Part shown: piece after piece, positions 19,706 to 30,445 of the stretch
Numbering within the stretch: position 1 is the first letter of the stretch
Layout: each line of letters starts with the position of its first letter
NCBI RefSeq assembly: GCF_000263715.2
Contig: NZ_CM001514.1
Span: forward strand, 4,033,674 to 4,097,673
DNA length: 64,000 nt
Source: Pseudomonas synxantha BG33R
GTDB taxonomy: Bacteria; Pseudomonadota; Gammaproteobacteria; Pseudomonadales; Pseudomonadaceae
Reading direction: 5' to 3'
The notes under the pieces: model-generated
Database searches by the model: none
What the model saw: only the letters and a program-made list of their open reading frames with translations
Told to the model about the DNA's origin: nothing
Program-made: the position numbers and the translations under genes

Positions 19706-21004
19706 ATGATCAATATCGAAACCCCCACCTATTACACCGCCACCAAGAAATACAACCTCAGTTTCCCCACCCTGGAGCAAGACATCGACGCGGATGTCAT
19801 GGTGATCGGTGGCGGCTTTTCAGGGATCAACACCGCGCTGGAACTGGCGGAAAAAGGCATCACCAATATCGTGGTGCTTGAAGCGCGCTACCTGGGCTTT
19901 GGTGGCACCGGCCGCAACGGCGGGCAGATCATGGCGGGCATCGGCCATGACCTGGAGAAGATCAAGAAGGACGTGGGCGAAGACGGGCTGCGCCAGGTGT
20001 TCGAGATCAGCGACCTGGGCGCCGATATCATCAAGAACCGCATCGCCAAGTACAACATCGATGCCGATTTCTGCCACGGCTACGGCTATATGGGCTTCAA
20101 CGCCCGCCAGGAAAAAACTCTGCGCGCCTGGGAGAAGGACTTCAAGTCGGTCAACAGTCAGCATGAAATCCGCTTTCTCGGCGGCTCGGATGTGCAGCAG
20201 ATCATCGGTTCCAACGCCTACACCAGTGCGCTGCTGCACATGGGCGGCGGGCATGTGCATTCGCTGAACCTGCTGTTGGGCGAGGCCACCGCGCTGGCCG
20301 GCCATGGGGTAAAGATCTTTGAGAACAGCCCGGCCCTGGAGGTCAGCTACGGCGAACGCATCACCGTGCGCACCGGGCGCGGTTCGGTACGCGCCGGCAA
20401 GTTGCTGTGGGCCTGTGACAGCTTTCTCAACAAACTCGAACCGGAACTGCACCGCTCGACCATCAACACCTACGCTTTCCAGATGATGACCGAGCCGTTG
20501 TCCGAAGAATTGATCCAGCGCATCAGCCCGATCCGTGGCGCCTACAGCGATATCCGCCCGGTGATCGACTACTACCGCGTAACCAATGAAAACCGCCTGC
20601 TGTTCGGCGCCGCGACGCCTTTGGTGGAGCATATTCCCGGCGACCTGAAAGCCTGGAACCGCCACCTGATGCTGAAGATTTTCCCCTACCTCAAGGACGT
20701 GAAAATCGACCTGGCCTGGGGCGGCCCGATGGCGTGCAGCCCGAATCTGTTCCCGCAGATCGGCACCTTGCCGGGGCGCAGCAACGCGTTTTTCGTGCAG
20801 GGCTATTCAGGCTTTGGCGTCACGCCCAGCCACATCATCTGCAAGGTCCTGGCCGAAGGCATGAGCGAAGGCTCGGCGCGCTATGACCTGGTCAGCTCGA
20901 TCCGCCGCCCGACCATCATCGGCAAGGACGCAATTCGCCCTCTGCTGCTGACGGCGGGCAAATCCTGGCACCAATTGTCCGGCTACTGGAACGGGCGTCG
21001 CTAA
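19706..21004 (+). CDS. FAD-dependent amine oxidase (PuuB/DAO family), likely aromatic amine oxidase
   Basis: A 432-residue flavoprotein of the D-amino-acid-oxidase/PuuB family. The dinucleotide fold DADVMVIGGGFSGINTALELAEKG spans about 26-50, with the FGGTGRNGGQIMAGIGHDLE flavin loop. The C-terminal GYSGFGVTPSHIICKVLAEG closes the FAD site. Such enzymes oxidise primary amines to aldehydes, releasing ammonia and H2O2. As first gene of an operon with aldehyde and aromatic-acid genes nearby, tyramine-like amines are the likely substrate. The start at MINIETPTYYTA is chosen by family N-terminus; the ribosome site (AGG) is weak and an earlier in-frame ATG near 19658 is possible. Confidence 0.8.
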   Translation: MINIETPTYYTATKKYNLSFPTLEQDIDADVMVIGGGFSGINTALELAEKGITNIVVLEARYLGFGGTGRNGGQIMAGIGHDLEKIKKDVGEDGLRQVFEISDLGADIIKNRIAKYNIDADFCHGYGYMGFNARQEKTLRAWEKDFKSVNSQHEIRFLGGSDVQQIIGSNAYTSALLHMGGGHVHSLNLLLGEATALAGHGVKIFENSPALEVSYGERITVRTGRGSVRAGKLLWACDSFLNKLEPELHRSTINTYAFQMMTEPLSEELIQRISPIRGAYSDIRPVIDYYRVTNENRLLFGAATPLVEHIPGDLKAWNRHLMLKIFPYLKDVKIDLAWGGPMACSPNLFPQIGTLPGRSNAFFVQGYSGFGVTPSHIICKVLAEGMSEGSARYDLVSSIRRPTIIGKDAIRPLLLTAGKSWHQLSGYWNGRR

Positions 21005-21046
21005 CCCCTACAAAAAATAATGTTGTATTTATCAGGAGCAATTGCC

Positions 21047-21412
21047 ATGACCCTTACTGCTATCAAACATAACGTCCAGCTGTCGGAACTCGATGCCTGG
21101 GGCACCGTGGCCGACCTCGGCTCGCAGATCCTTGAAGGCGAGGTGCGCGCCTTCGGCAAGATGACCTTCGGCGCCCCCACCGATGCGGTCAGCAGCGCCT
21201 ATTTCGGCACCACCCGGGGCAAGTTCCGCATGGTCTACCCCTTCGCCGAACAAGCTACCGTGGTCACCGGCGAGGTGATACTCACCGATGAGTCCACCGG
21301 CCAGTCCAACCGCTACAAGGCCGGTGACAGCTGGTTTGTGACCAAGGGCACGCCGGTGCTGTGGGAAGTGGTCAGCGAGAGTTTCGTCAAACACTACTTC
21401 GCCGTCGTTTAA
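21047..21412 (+). CDS. Small cupin protein (DUF861-type)
   Basis: A 121-residue single-domain cupin. The barrel strands include GKFRMVYPFAEQATVVTGEVILTDESTG and YKAGDSWFVTKGTPVLWEV, matching the (S)-ureidoglycine aminohydrolase-like/DUF861 cupins. The usual metal-binding histidines are not evident, so a binding or isomerase role is as likely as a redox one. The start follows AGGAG. It is 42 bases after the amine oxidase and 11 bases before the MoaF-like gene, so it is part of the amine operon. Function unknown. Confidence 0.8.
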   Translation: MTLTAIKHNVQLSELDAWGTVADLGSQILEGEVRAFGKMTFGAPTDAVSSAYFGTTRGKFRMVYPFAEQATVVTGEVILTDESTGQSNRYKAGDSWFVTKGTPVLWEVVSESFVKHYFAVV

Positions 21413-21423
21413 GGAGCCTTGCC

Positions 21424-22245
21424 ATGAGCACTTCTTCTGACTGGATCACCGTGGGCGCCCTGGCCGACGGTTTTGCACCCGAGGCGTTCATTCTGCCAAA
21501 CCTTGCCGACCTGGCCGGCCAGACCTTCACCTTGCACTTCGCCAATGGCTGGCAGATCGAACACCGTTTCGAGCAGGAGCGCCTGGCCTGGCACGCTGCC
21601 GATGGTCACTCCAGCGGCAGCGCAGCCTACCGCGCCAGTTCGATTCGCCCGGGTCTGTACCTGGTGGATTTCATCAAGCACGAGGCCGGGCAAAGCTGGT
21701 CGATCAGCCTGGTGCTGGACACGCCGAATGCGTCGTTTACCGCCGTGATTGGCCGTCTGCCGGATCAGGCAGAGACCCATGAAGGGCTCTATCACCGCGC
21801 CCTGGCCGGCAAGCCGCTGACCTCGGTGCACGCCGACTTCCTCCACGGCAGCCTCGACCGGCCCTGGCAGGAGGGCCATTGCCTGCACGCTCCCACCGAC
21901 GAACTGGTGGGCCTGCGCAACCACTACCGCTACAGCCCCAGCGAGGTCTACGAGCACATCTACCTCAACCCGCAGTTCTACGCCTGGCAATGCCTTGAGG
22001 GTGTGGAGAAAGGCTTGTGCGACACCGACCGCTGCCATTACTACAAGATCGCCGAGCAGCTGTACCTGTTCGTCTGGCAGGAGAAGATCGTGCCCACCCT
22101 CGGCCTGGTGCTGATCGACCTGCAACAACACCGCAGCGACGGCAAGATCTTCGGCTACGCCGGGGCATCCTTCGACGCGCTGTCGAACTTCCCGATCAGT
22201 TCCTATTGCCAGGTGCTCAACCGCACGGAGTACCCCCGTGACTGA
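21424..22245 (+). CDS. MoaF-domain protein of the monoamine operon
   Basis: A 273-residue protein with two related lipocalin-like halves. The N-terminal half ends near GLYLVDFIKHEAGQSWSISLVLD; the C-terminal half has LYLFVWQEKIVPTLGLVLIDLQQHRSDGKIFGYAG. This is the layout of MoaF, named from the Klebsiella monoamine regulon; despite the name a role in molybdenum cofactor synthesis is not established. AAGGAG precedes the ATG. The last 8 bases overlap the following SDR gene. It probably binds a small aromatic ligand or acts on an amine-derived aldehyde (inference). Confidence 0.78.
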   Translation: MSTSSDWITVGALADGFAPEAFILPNLADLAGQTFTLHFANGWQIEHRFEQERLAWHAADGHSSGSAAYRASSIRPGLYLVDFIKHEAGQSWSISLVLDTPNASFTAVIGRLPDQAETHEGLYHRALAGKPLTSVHADFLHGSLDRPWQEGHCLHAPTDELVGLRNHYRYSPSEVYEHIYLNPQFYAWQCLEGVEKGLCDTDRCHYYKIAEQLYLFVWQEKIVPTLGLVLIDLQQHRSDGKIFGYAGASFDALSNFPISSYCQVLNRTEYPRD

Positions 22246-23041
22246 GCCGCGCACGGTGGTGATCACCGGGGCCGGTACCGGCATCGGCGCCGCCTGTGCC
22301 CGGCTGTACGCGCAGGAAGGCGCACGGCTGGTACTGATCGGCCGGCGCCGCGAGCCATTGGAACAGGTAGCGCAGGCCAGCGGCGGCCTGATCCTGGTGG
22401 GCGATGCCGCCTGCCCCGACACCTGGGAGGGCTTTATCCGCGAGATTCACGCCCACTACGGGCGTATCGATGTGCTGCTGGCGTGTGCCGGCGGTCATGG
22501 CCTGGGCAGCGCGACCCAGACCAGCCCGTCTACGTGGGAAGCGGCGCTGCGCAGTAATCTGGACAGCGCGTTCTACAGTGCCCGCGCCTGCCTGCCGCTG
22601 TTGCAGGCAAGCGCCGGCAGTGTCGTGCTGATCGGCTCCATCGCCTCGCTCGCGGCGGGGCCCGAGGTGTGCGGCTACACCACGGCCAAACATGCGTTGC
22701 TCGGGCTCAATCGCTCGCTGGCACGGGACTACGGCCCCCACGGCGTGCGCGTGAACGCGGTGTGCCCGGGCTGGGTGCACACGCCGATGGCCGATGCCGA
22801 GATGCAGCCGTTGATGGAAGCGTACGGCGACACCTTGCAGCAGGCGTACGAGCGCGTGTGTGCCGATGTGCCGCTGCGCCGCGCCGCCCGGGCCGAAGAG
22901 ATCGCCAAGGTATGCCGCTTCCTGGCCAGCGACGACGCATCGATCATTACCGGGGCGACCTTGTTGGCGGACGGCGGGTCCAGCATCGTCGACGTGCCGA
23001 CTCTGGCGTTTACGCGCCTGGAGCCTGCCCATGCCCAATGA
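22238..23041 (+). CDS. Short-chain dehydrogenase/reductase (first of pair)
   Basis: A 267-residue classical SDR. It has a TGAGTGIG cofactor motif near residue 10 and a CAGG turn near 83. The catalytic Ser (VVLIGSIAS) and Tyr-x-x-x-Lys (YTTAKHALLG) follow, then the PG motif CPGWVHTPM. It uses a GTG start (22238) after GGAG, overlapping the MoaF-like gene. It oxidises or reduces a hydroxyl/keto group in the amine operon. Substrate unknown; a side-chain hydroxyl of a beta-hydroxylated phenylethylamine is one possibility. Confidence 0.85.
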   Translation: MTEPRTVVITGAGTGIGAACARLYAQEGARLVLIGRRREPLEQVAQASGGLILVGDAACPDTWEGFIREIHAHYGRIDVLLACAGGHGLGSATQTSPSTWEAALRSNLDSAFYSARACLPLLQASAGSVVLIGSIASLAAGPEVCGYTTAKHALLGLNRSLARDYGPHGVRVNAVCPGWVHTPMADAEMQPLMEAYGDTLQQAYERVCADVPLRRAARAEEIAKVCRFLASDDASIITGATLLADGGSSIVDVPTLAFTRLEPAHAQ

Positions 23042-23783
23042 CCTGGATTTCAGCGGCCAAGTCGTGCTGGTCACCGGCGGCGCCCAAGGGATTGGCCTGG
23101 GCATCGTCCAGGCCTTTGCCCAACGCGGTGCGCGGGTGGTGATTGCTGATCGCCTGCTGGAACAAGCTGAAAGGGTGGCCGCTGGGTTGTGCGCGCAGGG
23201 CTACCAGGTCGAGGCCGTGGGCGTTGACCTGGCGCAAGCCGAGGCGGTATTCGCCTGCGTTCAAGGGTTGGCGCAACTGGATATTGTGGTGCACAACGCC
23301 GGGTATTTTCCGCTGACAGCCTTTGCCGACATCACCCCGGCGATCTTGCAACGCACCTTGGCGGTGAACCTCTCGGCGCTGTTCTGGCTGACCCAGGCGG
23401 CGTTACCGATGTTTCGTGAGCAAGGCCGGGGTTGCGTGCTGGTGACGTCTTCGGTCACCGGCAACCGGGTGGGTTATCCGGGGCTGAGCCACTATGCGGC
23501 GTCAAAGGCTGGGGTGAATGGGTTTATCCGCAACGCGGCGTTGGAACTGGCGCCGTTGAATGTGCGGGTCAATGGCGTGGAACCGGGCATGATCGCCACG
23601 CCGGCGATGAGCAACCTGGGCGATGCCGCGCTGAATGAGAGCATCGCCAGCCGTGTGCCACTGGGGCGTTTGGGCGCGGCTGCGGATATTGCCGGCGCGA
23701 TGCTGTTTCTGGCTTCTGACCTGGCTGGCTATATCACCGGGCAGACCTTGGTGGTCGATGGTGGCTCCACCCTGCCCGAATAA
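23031..23783 (+). CDS. Short-chain dehydrogenase/reductase (second of pair)
   Basis: A 250-residue classical SDR. It has TGGAQGIG near residue 16, HNAG near 90, the catalytic serine in VTSSVTGNRVG and YAASKAGVNG (Tyr/Lys), and ends with ITGQTLVVDGGSTLP. The ATG at 23031 follows GGAG and overlaps the first SDR by 11 bases. It is clearly a different subfamily from its neighbour, not a recent duplicate. It is the last gene of the amine oxidase-cupin-MoaF-SDR-SDR operon; a REP doublet follows directly. Confidence 0.86.
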   Translation: MPNDLDFSGQVVLVTGGAQGIGLGIVQAFAQRGARVVIADRLLEQAERVAAGLCAQGYQVEAVGVDLAQAEAVFACVQGLAQLDIVVHNAGYFPLTAFADITPAILQRTLAVNLSALFWLTQAALPMFREQGRGCVLVTSSVTGNRVGYPGLSHYAASKAGVNGFIRNAALELAPLNVRVNGVEPGMIATPAMSNLGDAALNESIASRVPLGRLGAAADIAGAMLFLASDLAGYITGQTLVVDGGSTLPE

Positions 23784-23793
23784 CGGGGACCCA

Positions 23794-23897
23794 TGTGGGA
23801 GGGGGCTTGCTCCCGATAGCGATGGTTCAGTCAAATATCCAATGGCTGACACACTGCTATCGGGAGCAAGTCGAATCGTCGCACCGCCCCTCCCACA
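23794..23897. repeat. REPIN doublet with a 16-base variant in the right arm
   Basis: The left arm is TGTGGGAGGGGGCTTGCTCCCG. The inverted right arm is CGGGAGCAAG, then TCGAATCGTCGCACCG at 23871-23886 in place of the expected CC, then CCCCTCCCACA. The same variant arm occurs at 32758-32773. It lies between the convergent SDR and feaR-like genes. Confidence 0.85.
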
Positions 23898-23926
23898 TTG
23901 GATTTCCTGCAGCCTGAAGGATCTGT

Positions 23927-24868
23927 TTATGCCCCCACCGCCTGCAACCGGCTGGAGCGAAAATCCTTGGGCGACACCTCGAACTGCTTCTTGAACGAAC
24001 GGCTGAAGTGCGCCGAGTCGGTAAAGCCCCACTTGTAGGCAATCGAGGTGATCGACTCGCTACGCAGGAAGGGGTTGGTCAAGTCGTCCGCACTGCGCTT
24101 GAGCCGTGCGCGCTGGATGTAGCGGCAGACGCTGTCGTCCTGCTCCTCGAACAAACGGTACAGGTGCCGCACCGAGATATTCAGGCGGTTGGCCAGGCCA
24201 ATCGGGCTCAGGCCAGGCTGGCCCAACGACTCATCAATGACCTTTTGCACATAGCTGCGCAGATTATTGCCCTGCAACGCAGCAACGCCCTCGCGGCACT
24301 CATCGCCCTGCTCCAGCGCCGAGCCCAGCAGCGACACAAAGGCCGCCTGCAGCGCGTCCACTTGCGTGGCGTCGTCATCAGTGTCGTCCTTGCACAGCTG
24401 ATCCATCAACACATGCAACATACGCCCACAGGCTTTGGTCGAGGAGATCTTGCCGAACGCCAGCGCCTGGCCGCCCAGGTGCTTGCACACCTCGGTGCGC
24501 GGCAACGACAGCGAGGCATGTTCGATCAAACCAAAGGGGGTGATTTCGATGGAGCCCACCGAGTCCATCAACAGCATCTCGCCGGGCGCCAGTTGCACGG
24601 TCTGCTCGTTCTGGGTGATCTGCGAATAGCCGCTGCGCTGGCTGACCAGGAAGCACTCCTGGTCATTGTCGTGATCGGCGTGGTGCGTCGGGCGTTTGAT
24701 CAGCCCGGCATTGGTGCGCAGGATGGCCAGGCCACGGGGCAAATTGTGGATCTCGCCAATAAACAGCGAACGGTTGAAGGCCAGTTCGGTATCGAAGTGG
24801 CCACACGCGGCGCGCAGTTCGCGGTTCCAGCTGTCGAGCCCGTCGGGTGCATGCTGTGGGATGCTCAT
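23927..24868 (-). CDS. FeaR-like AraC-family activator of amine catabolism
   Basis: A 313-residue AraC regulator with the FeaR layout. The N-terminal ligand domain (about 1-185) contains FNRSLFIGEIHNLPRGLAILRTNAGLIKR. The C-terminal double helix-turn-helix (about 210-308) has LANRLNISVRHLYRLFEEQ and SIAYKWGFTDSAHFSRSFKKQFEVSPKDFR. FeaR-type proteins activate amine oxidase and phenylacetaldehyde dehydrogenase genes in response to the aldehyde. The ATG at 24868 follows GGAG. A GTTAA-N4-TTATC element lies 47 bases upstream. Likely targets are the amine oxidase operon, permease/porin and aldehyde dehydrogenase (inferred). Confidence 0.85.
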   Translation of the reverse strand: MSIPQHAPDGLDSWNRELRAACGHFDTELAFNRSLFIGEIHNLPRGLAILRTNAGLIKRPTHHADHDNDQECFLVSQRSGYSQITQNEQTVQLAPGEMLLMDSVGSIEITPFGLIEHASLSLPRTEVCKHLGGQALAFGKISSTKACGRMLHVLMDQLCKDDTDDDATQVDALQAAFVSLLGSALEQGDECREGVAALQGNNLRSYVQKVIDESLGQPGLSPIGLANRLNISVRHLYRLFEEQDDSVCRYIQRARLKRSADDLTNPFLRSESITSIAYKWGFTDSAHFSRSFKKQFEVSPKDFRSSRLQAVGA

Positions 24869-24914
24869 GGGGGTGTCTCCGCAGTGGCGTTCTTTTTGTT
24901 GTTCTGATGCAATA

Positions 24915-24928
24915 GTTAACATGTTATC
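24915..24928. promoter_or_regulatory. Near-match to the hpa palindrome upstream of the feaR-like gene
   Basis: GTTAACATGTTATC differs from GTTAA-N4-TTAAC at one position. It lies in the short gap between the feaR-like gene and the DUF3156 gene. If real, it would place amine catabolism under HpaR as well. One mismatch and AT-rich surroundings keep confidence low. Confidence 0.4.
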
Positions 24929-24983
24929 TATATGCACGCAACAACAACCTGTTTGCCCTTTGCAGAAGCACTAATGATGCCAA

Positions 24984-25568
24984 TCACAGCGTCGACAGCG
25001 CCCGCTTGATACCCGCCAACGCCGCCAGTAAATGGTTGCGTTGCTCAGGGCTTACAGCAATGTAACGCCGAAACGCAGGCATCCGGTTGACCACCTCACT
25101 CCCGCCCATATGTTCCAGGCGCACACACCATTGCCGGTCCTTGAGATCAATGCGCAGGCGCTTGAAATCCAGCGGCATCAGCGCCTGGAACAACCCGCTG
25201 TCGGCCAGCAAACGCGCCTGTAGCTCACACGCCAGAGCCTGGCTGCCGGAGCGCCGGCGCACGCGGATACCGTTGCGCCGAATAGCGCCGCCATGGTGCA
25301 CCTCGAAGCTGCCAGCGCCACTCGCTGAAGCCGGTACGCGCAGGACGCACTCGGTCAGCACCAGGTGCATCAACAACTGCGACTCGGTGCGCTCGACAAT
25401 CTCGAAGTTCACACCGTCCACTTCAAGCGTCGCCAGGCCCAGATCACGCCGCAAGCGCGCCAGGGTCACCCCAGGTCGATAACCGCTCGGTGCACGGTCT
25501 GCGCTGAACAGCTCACACAGTTTTTGCCGCAAAGTCGTTATAACCATCATGGGCAGGCCCCGGTTCAT
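24984..25568 (-). CDS. DUF3156 family protein
   Basis: A 194-residue soluble protein of the DUF3156 family, usually found next to an APC permease in Pseudomonas amine clusters. There is no signal peptide, membrane segment or catalytic motif that I can name. A basic central region (GIRVRRRSGSQALACELQARLL) and an acidic/aromatic C-terminal half are visible. The ATG at 25568 (MNRGLPMMVITT) follows AAGGA with good spacing and makes a 56-base overlap with the permease gene, so the two are probably coupled. Role unknown. Confidence 0.75.
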   Translation of the reverse strand: MNRGLPMMVITTLRQKLCELFSADRAPSGYRPGVTLARLRRDLGLATLEVDGVNFEIVERTESQLLMHLVLTECVLRVPASASGAGSFEVHHGGAIRRNGIRVRRRSGSQALACELQARLLADSGLFQALMPLDFKRLRIDLKDRQWCVRLEHMGGSEVVNRMPAFRRYIAVSPEQRNHLLAALAGIKRALSTL

Positions 25569-27012
25569 GACTGAATTCCTTGGCCAACACCTCCTCGACG
25601 CAGGCTGGCTTGAAGGGGTTGACCTTCTGCACCACCAGGGTCCAGAACAACGCATAGGTGGCGGTCACGCCGAGCATCACCCCAAACGGCACATAAATGT
25701 CGGCCGGGTTCATGCCGGGCGGGGTGATAAACCACATGCCCAGCAGGATGCCGATGCTGGAGACGATCTGCGGCAGCGGGAACCACGGCGAGCGATAGGC
25801 CCTGGGCAGGTCCGGACGGCGAATGCGCAGGATCACCACCGACAGCGTCACCAATAGGTAAGCAAAACTCCACGCGCACACCGCCGCCAGCACCAGGTGC
25901 ATGATGTTGTCGGTATTGCCGCCCAGGTACAGCGCGTGCAGGCACGGGATCAGCATCGCCACCAGAATGCACAGCAACGGCGTCTTGAAGCGCGGGTGCA
26001 GATAGGTGAACACCTTCGGCAACGCGCCATCCACCGCCATGCCGTAGAGGATACGCGGCACACCGGCCATCAAGGTATTGATGGTCGCAGCACCGGCGAA
26101 GAGAAAACCGATACCCAGCCACAGCGGCCCGATCTGCCCCATCACCTGCTCGGCGAACCGGGGGATGGCCATGGGTGTGTCCAACAGGTGCACGCCGGAG
26201 GCGGCGTCGAGCACCACGTTTTCTACCTGGCGTTTCATCGCAGCGCCATAGATAAACATGCACGTCGCCACGCCCATCAGCCCGAGCATCATCGCCCGTG
26301 GCATGATCTTGGCCGATTGGCGCAGGTCCGGGGCCAGCGGGGTAACGAACTCGCAACCGACGAACATGAACATCGCCATGCCCACCAGCGACAGCACGGT
26401 GACCAGGTCGGTGCCCACCAGTGATTCCCCGAACCAGCCATCCAACTGCACCGCTGGCGCGGCGATCAGGCCCAGCACACCGAACACCATCAGGGTGGTC
26501 CACATGCCGAACGTGAGGATAATCTCTGCGCGGCCAAAGGCGCTGACCCCGAAAGCATTCAGCACCCCGAACACCAGCACGAACCCCACGCCCAGCAACC
26601 ACGAGCCGCCGGCCGATTCTGCCAGGGTATTGAGGTGTTCGAAGTTCACCAGCGCCATCACCCCGGCGAGGATGGTTTCGGCAGTGCCGGCGAACACATG
26701 CACGATCAGATACGCCGACAGGGTGCCGGTGATCGCGAAGAACCGGCCCATGCCGCAATTGATGTAGTCGTACACCGAACCGGTGGTGGGCAGCATCGAC
26801 GCGGCCTCGGCGAAGGTGGTCGCCTGGGCCAGCATCATCACCACGGCGATCAGCATCGCCAGGGCAAAGGCGCTGCCGCCAATGCCAAAACCCATGGTGG
26901 CGGTGAGGATCACCGGGCTTGCCATGATCAGCCCGATGGTGCTGGCCAACGCGGTGGGGAAACCTACCGTGCCTCGGTTGAGGTGCGCGGTGAGTCGGTC
27001 GTTGATCGACAT
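25513..27012 (-). CDS. APC-family amine/amino acid permease
   Basis: A 499-residue inner-membrane permease with about 12 hydrophobic segments. The first carries the APC signature region STIGLIMASPVILTATMGFGIGGSAFALAM. The conserved EAASMLPTTGSVYDYINCGMGRF follows near residues 65-90. Context (amine oxidase, FeaR-like regulator, aldehyde dehydrogenase) suggests import of tyramine or a related aromatic amine. The ATG follows GAGGA. It is divergent from the OprD-type porin gene, giving a matched inner/outer membrane uptake pair. Confidence 0.86.
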   Translation of the reverse strand: MSINDRLTAHLNRGTVGFPTALASTIGLIMASPVILTATMGFGIGGSAFALAMLIAVVMMLAQATTFAEAASMLPTTGSVYDYINCGMGRFFAITGTLSAYLIVHVFAGTAETILAGVMALVNFEHLNTLAESAGGSWLLGVGFVLVFGVLNAFGVSAFGRAEIILTFGMWTTLMVFGVLGLIAAPAVQLDGWFGESLVGTDLVTVLSLVGMAMFMFVGCEFVTPLAPDLRQSAKIMPRAMMLGLMGVATCMFIYGAAMKRQVENVVLDAASGVHLLDTPMAIPRFAEQVMGQIGPLWLGIGFLFAGAATINTLMAGVPRILYGMAVDGALPKVFTYLHPRFKTPLLCILVAMLIPCLHALYLGGNTDNIMHLVLAAVCAWSFAYLLVTLSVVILRIRRPDLPRAYRSPWFPLPQIVSSIGILLGMWFITPPGMNPADIYVPFGVMLGVTATYALFWTLVVQKVNPFKPACVEEVLAKEFSHEPGPAHDGYNDFAAKTV

Positions 27013-27096
27013 GGTGGGGTCCTCGAAAGCGGTTTTTTTAGTGTGTCGGCACTCTGCGCCCCACCTGGCTCGATCGTCTTGCCCCTGTCTGCCGAA

Positions 27097-27116
27097 GGTT
27101 TTGTTGCTGCCTGCCA
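27097..27116 (-). promoter_or_regulatory. Candidate FeaR-like site in the permease/porin divergent promoter
   Basis: On the minus strand TGGCAGGCAGCAACAAAACC, fitting TGGCR-N9-AARCC with the same spacing as the sites at 19595 and 30446. It lies 85 bases upstream of the permease start and about 115 bases from the porin start. Confidence 0.45.
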
Positions 27117-27229
27117 CGGCGTATCGCCTGGCGGCCAGGGTCAACTGTCTGGCACGCATATGAAAGACTTGACCTGCGACCGCTCGCCCTAATGCGCCCT
27201 CACTCTTAACCAAGATGGGGACAATAACA

Positions 27230-29091
<1,862 letters not shown>

Positions 29092-29116
29092 TTATTGTTA
29101 TGGGTGATAGACGCGG

Positions 29117-30286
29117 CTACACCATGCTCGGGTCGGGCTCCAGCCCCATCAGCTCACGGCCGAGGATCTGCGCGCACACGTCGTAGTCGGTATAGGCATG
29201 GGCGCCTGTCATATGGGAATCGCGGAACAGGCGCTGCATCTCGTTGTGCTCGAACCAGGCATTCCCGCCCGCAGCGGCGAACAGGCGGTCTACCGCGTCG
29301 ATGCACATCTTGGTGGCGTAACCCTGATTGGTGCGCCAGAACGCCAGGGTTTCCCGCGTGGGGTAACGGTGGGCGGCGCTGTGTTCGGCGTGTTCCTGCC
29401 AGGTTTTTTCCAGGAACGCCCGGGCGGCGGCCACCTGGTGGGTGGACTCGGCCAGGCGCATCAACGCCGGGGTGGCTGCGCCGACGGCGGCGCCGGTGTA
29501 GGCGCGCACCCGCGTCCTGGTTTTTTCGCGAAACACCTCAAGCATACGCTCGGCCACACCGAGGCTGACGGTGGAGAAGCCACTGGCGAAATAGGGCCGA
29601 TACGGCGCATAGAAAATCTGGCTGTCGGGGTAGAGGCCAAAGCCTGCGGACTTGCCTTCCATCATATCCTTGGCCTTCTGGATACGGTGTTCGGGCACCC
29701 AGGCGTCGTCGATGATCAGGGTCTTGGTGCCGCTGCCCTTCATGCCGGCCGCAAACCAGTCGTCACGAATCTGATAGTCACTGCGCGGCAACACAGCAAA
29801 GCAGTAATCCTGGGTGCCTTCGGCGTTCTGGCGACGGCAGCCGACAATCGCCCACTCGCCATGGTCACAGCCGCTGCTCCAGCCCATCTCACCGCTGAAG
29901 TACACCCCGCCCTCGCCCTCGGTCACCCGACCGAACGGTGCAATACTGCTGCTGGCCGTGGCATCCGGGTTGGCACCCCAGATTTCCTGCTGCAACTGGG
30001 CCGAGAACAGCGCCAGTTGGTGGCTGTGAGTACACAACAAGCTCATGGCCCAGGCGGTACTGGCGCAACTGCCGGCGAGCAAGGCGATGCAGTCGGCGAA
30101 TTCGGGCAGCGTCAGTTCCAGGCCGCCGAAGGCCTTGGGCTGAAAGGCACGGTGCAGACCGATGCTTTTGAGCAGGGCGATATTTTCATCCGGTACCTGG
30201 CGCAGTTGCTCGGCACGGCTGGCATTCGCGGCAATGGCCGGCAAAAGGGGTTTGAGGTCTTCAAGGAGCGGGTTTGGCTTTTTCAT
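29117..30286 (-). CDS. Flavin-dependent aromatic monooxygenase, acyl-CoA dehydrogenase fold
   Basis: A 389-residue oxygenase of the HsaA / C2-type 4-hydroxyphenylacetate 3-hydroxylase family. It has the acyl-CoA dehydrogenase-like order: N-terminal helices (VPDENIALLKSIGLHRAFQPKAFGG), a central beta domain (SGEMGWSSGCDHGEWAIVG) and C-terminal helices with AAGGNAWFEHNEMQRLFRDSHMTGAHAYTDYDV. With reduced flavin it would hydroxylate 4-hydroxyphenylacetate (or tyramine) ortho to the phenol, giving the HpaD substrate. It is 58 bases upstream of its reductase gene and divergent from the aldehyde dehydrogenase. Exact substrate is inferred. Confidence 0.85.
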   Translation of the reverse strand: MKKPNPLLEDLKPLLPAIAANASRAEQLRQVPDENIALLKSIGLHRAFQPKAFGGLELTLPEFADCIALLAGSCASTAWAMSLLCTHSHQLALFSAQLQQEIWGANPDATASSSIAPFGRVTEGEGGVYFSGEMGWSSGCDHGEWAIVGCRRQNAEGTQDYCFAVLPRSDYQIRDDWFAAGMKGSGTKTLIIDDAWVPEHRIQKAKDMMEGKSAGFGLYPDSQIFYAPYRPYFASGFSTVSLGVAERMLEVFREKTRTRVRAYTGAAVGAATPALMRLAESTHQVAAARAFLEKTWQEHAEHSAAHRYPTRETLAFWRTNQGYATKMCIDAVDRLFAAAGGNAWFEHNEMQRLFRDSHMTGAHAYTDYDVCAQILGRELMGLEPDPSMV

Positions 30287-30445
30287 GGACGGCCCTGCTT
30301 ATTATTGGAAGTCCGACAGGCGTTCAGGATTGCGGAACGGCGCTGGATGCAGGGCCAGTATCGAACGGGCCGTGCAGGCGGGAAATGCACGTTCGGCAGG
30401 CAAGCTTGTACTTTTCACAGGCGCGGCAGGCACAGGCATAAAACC

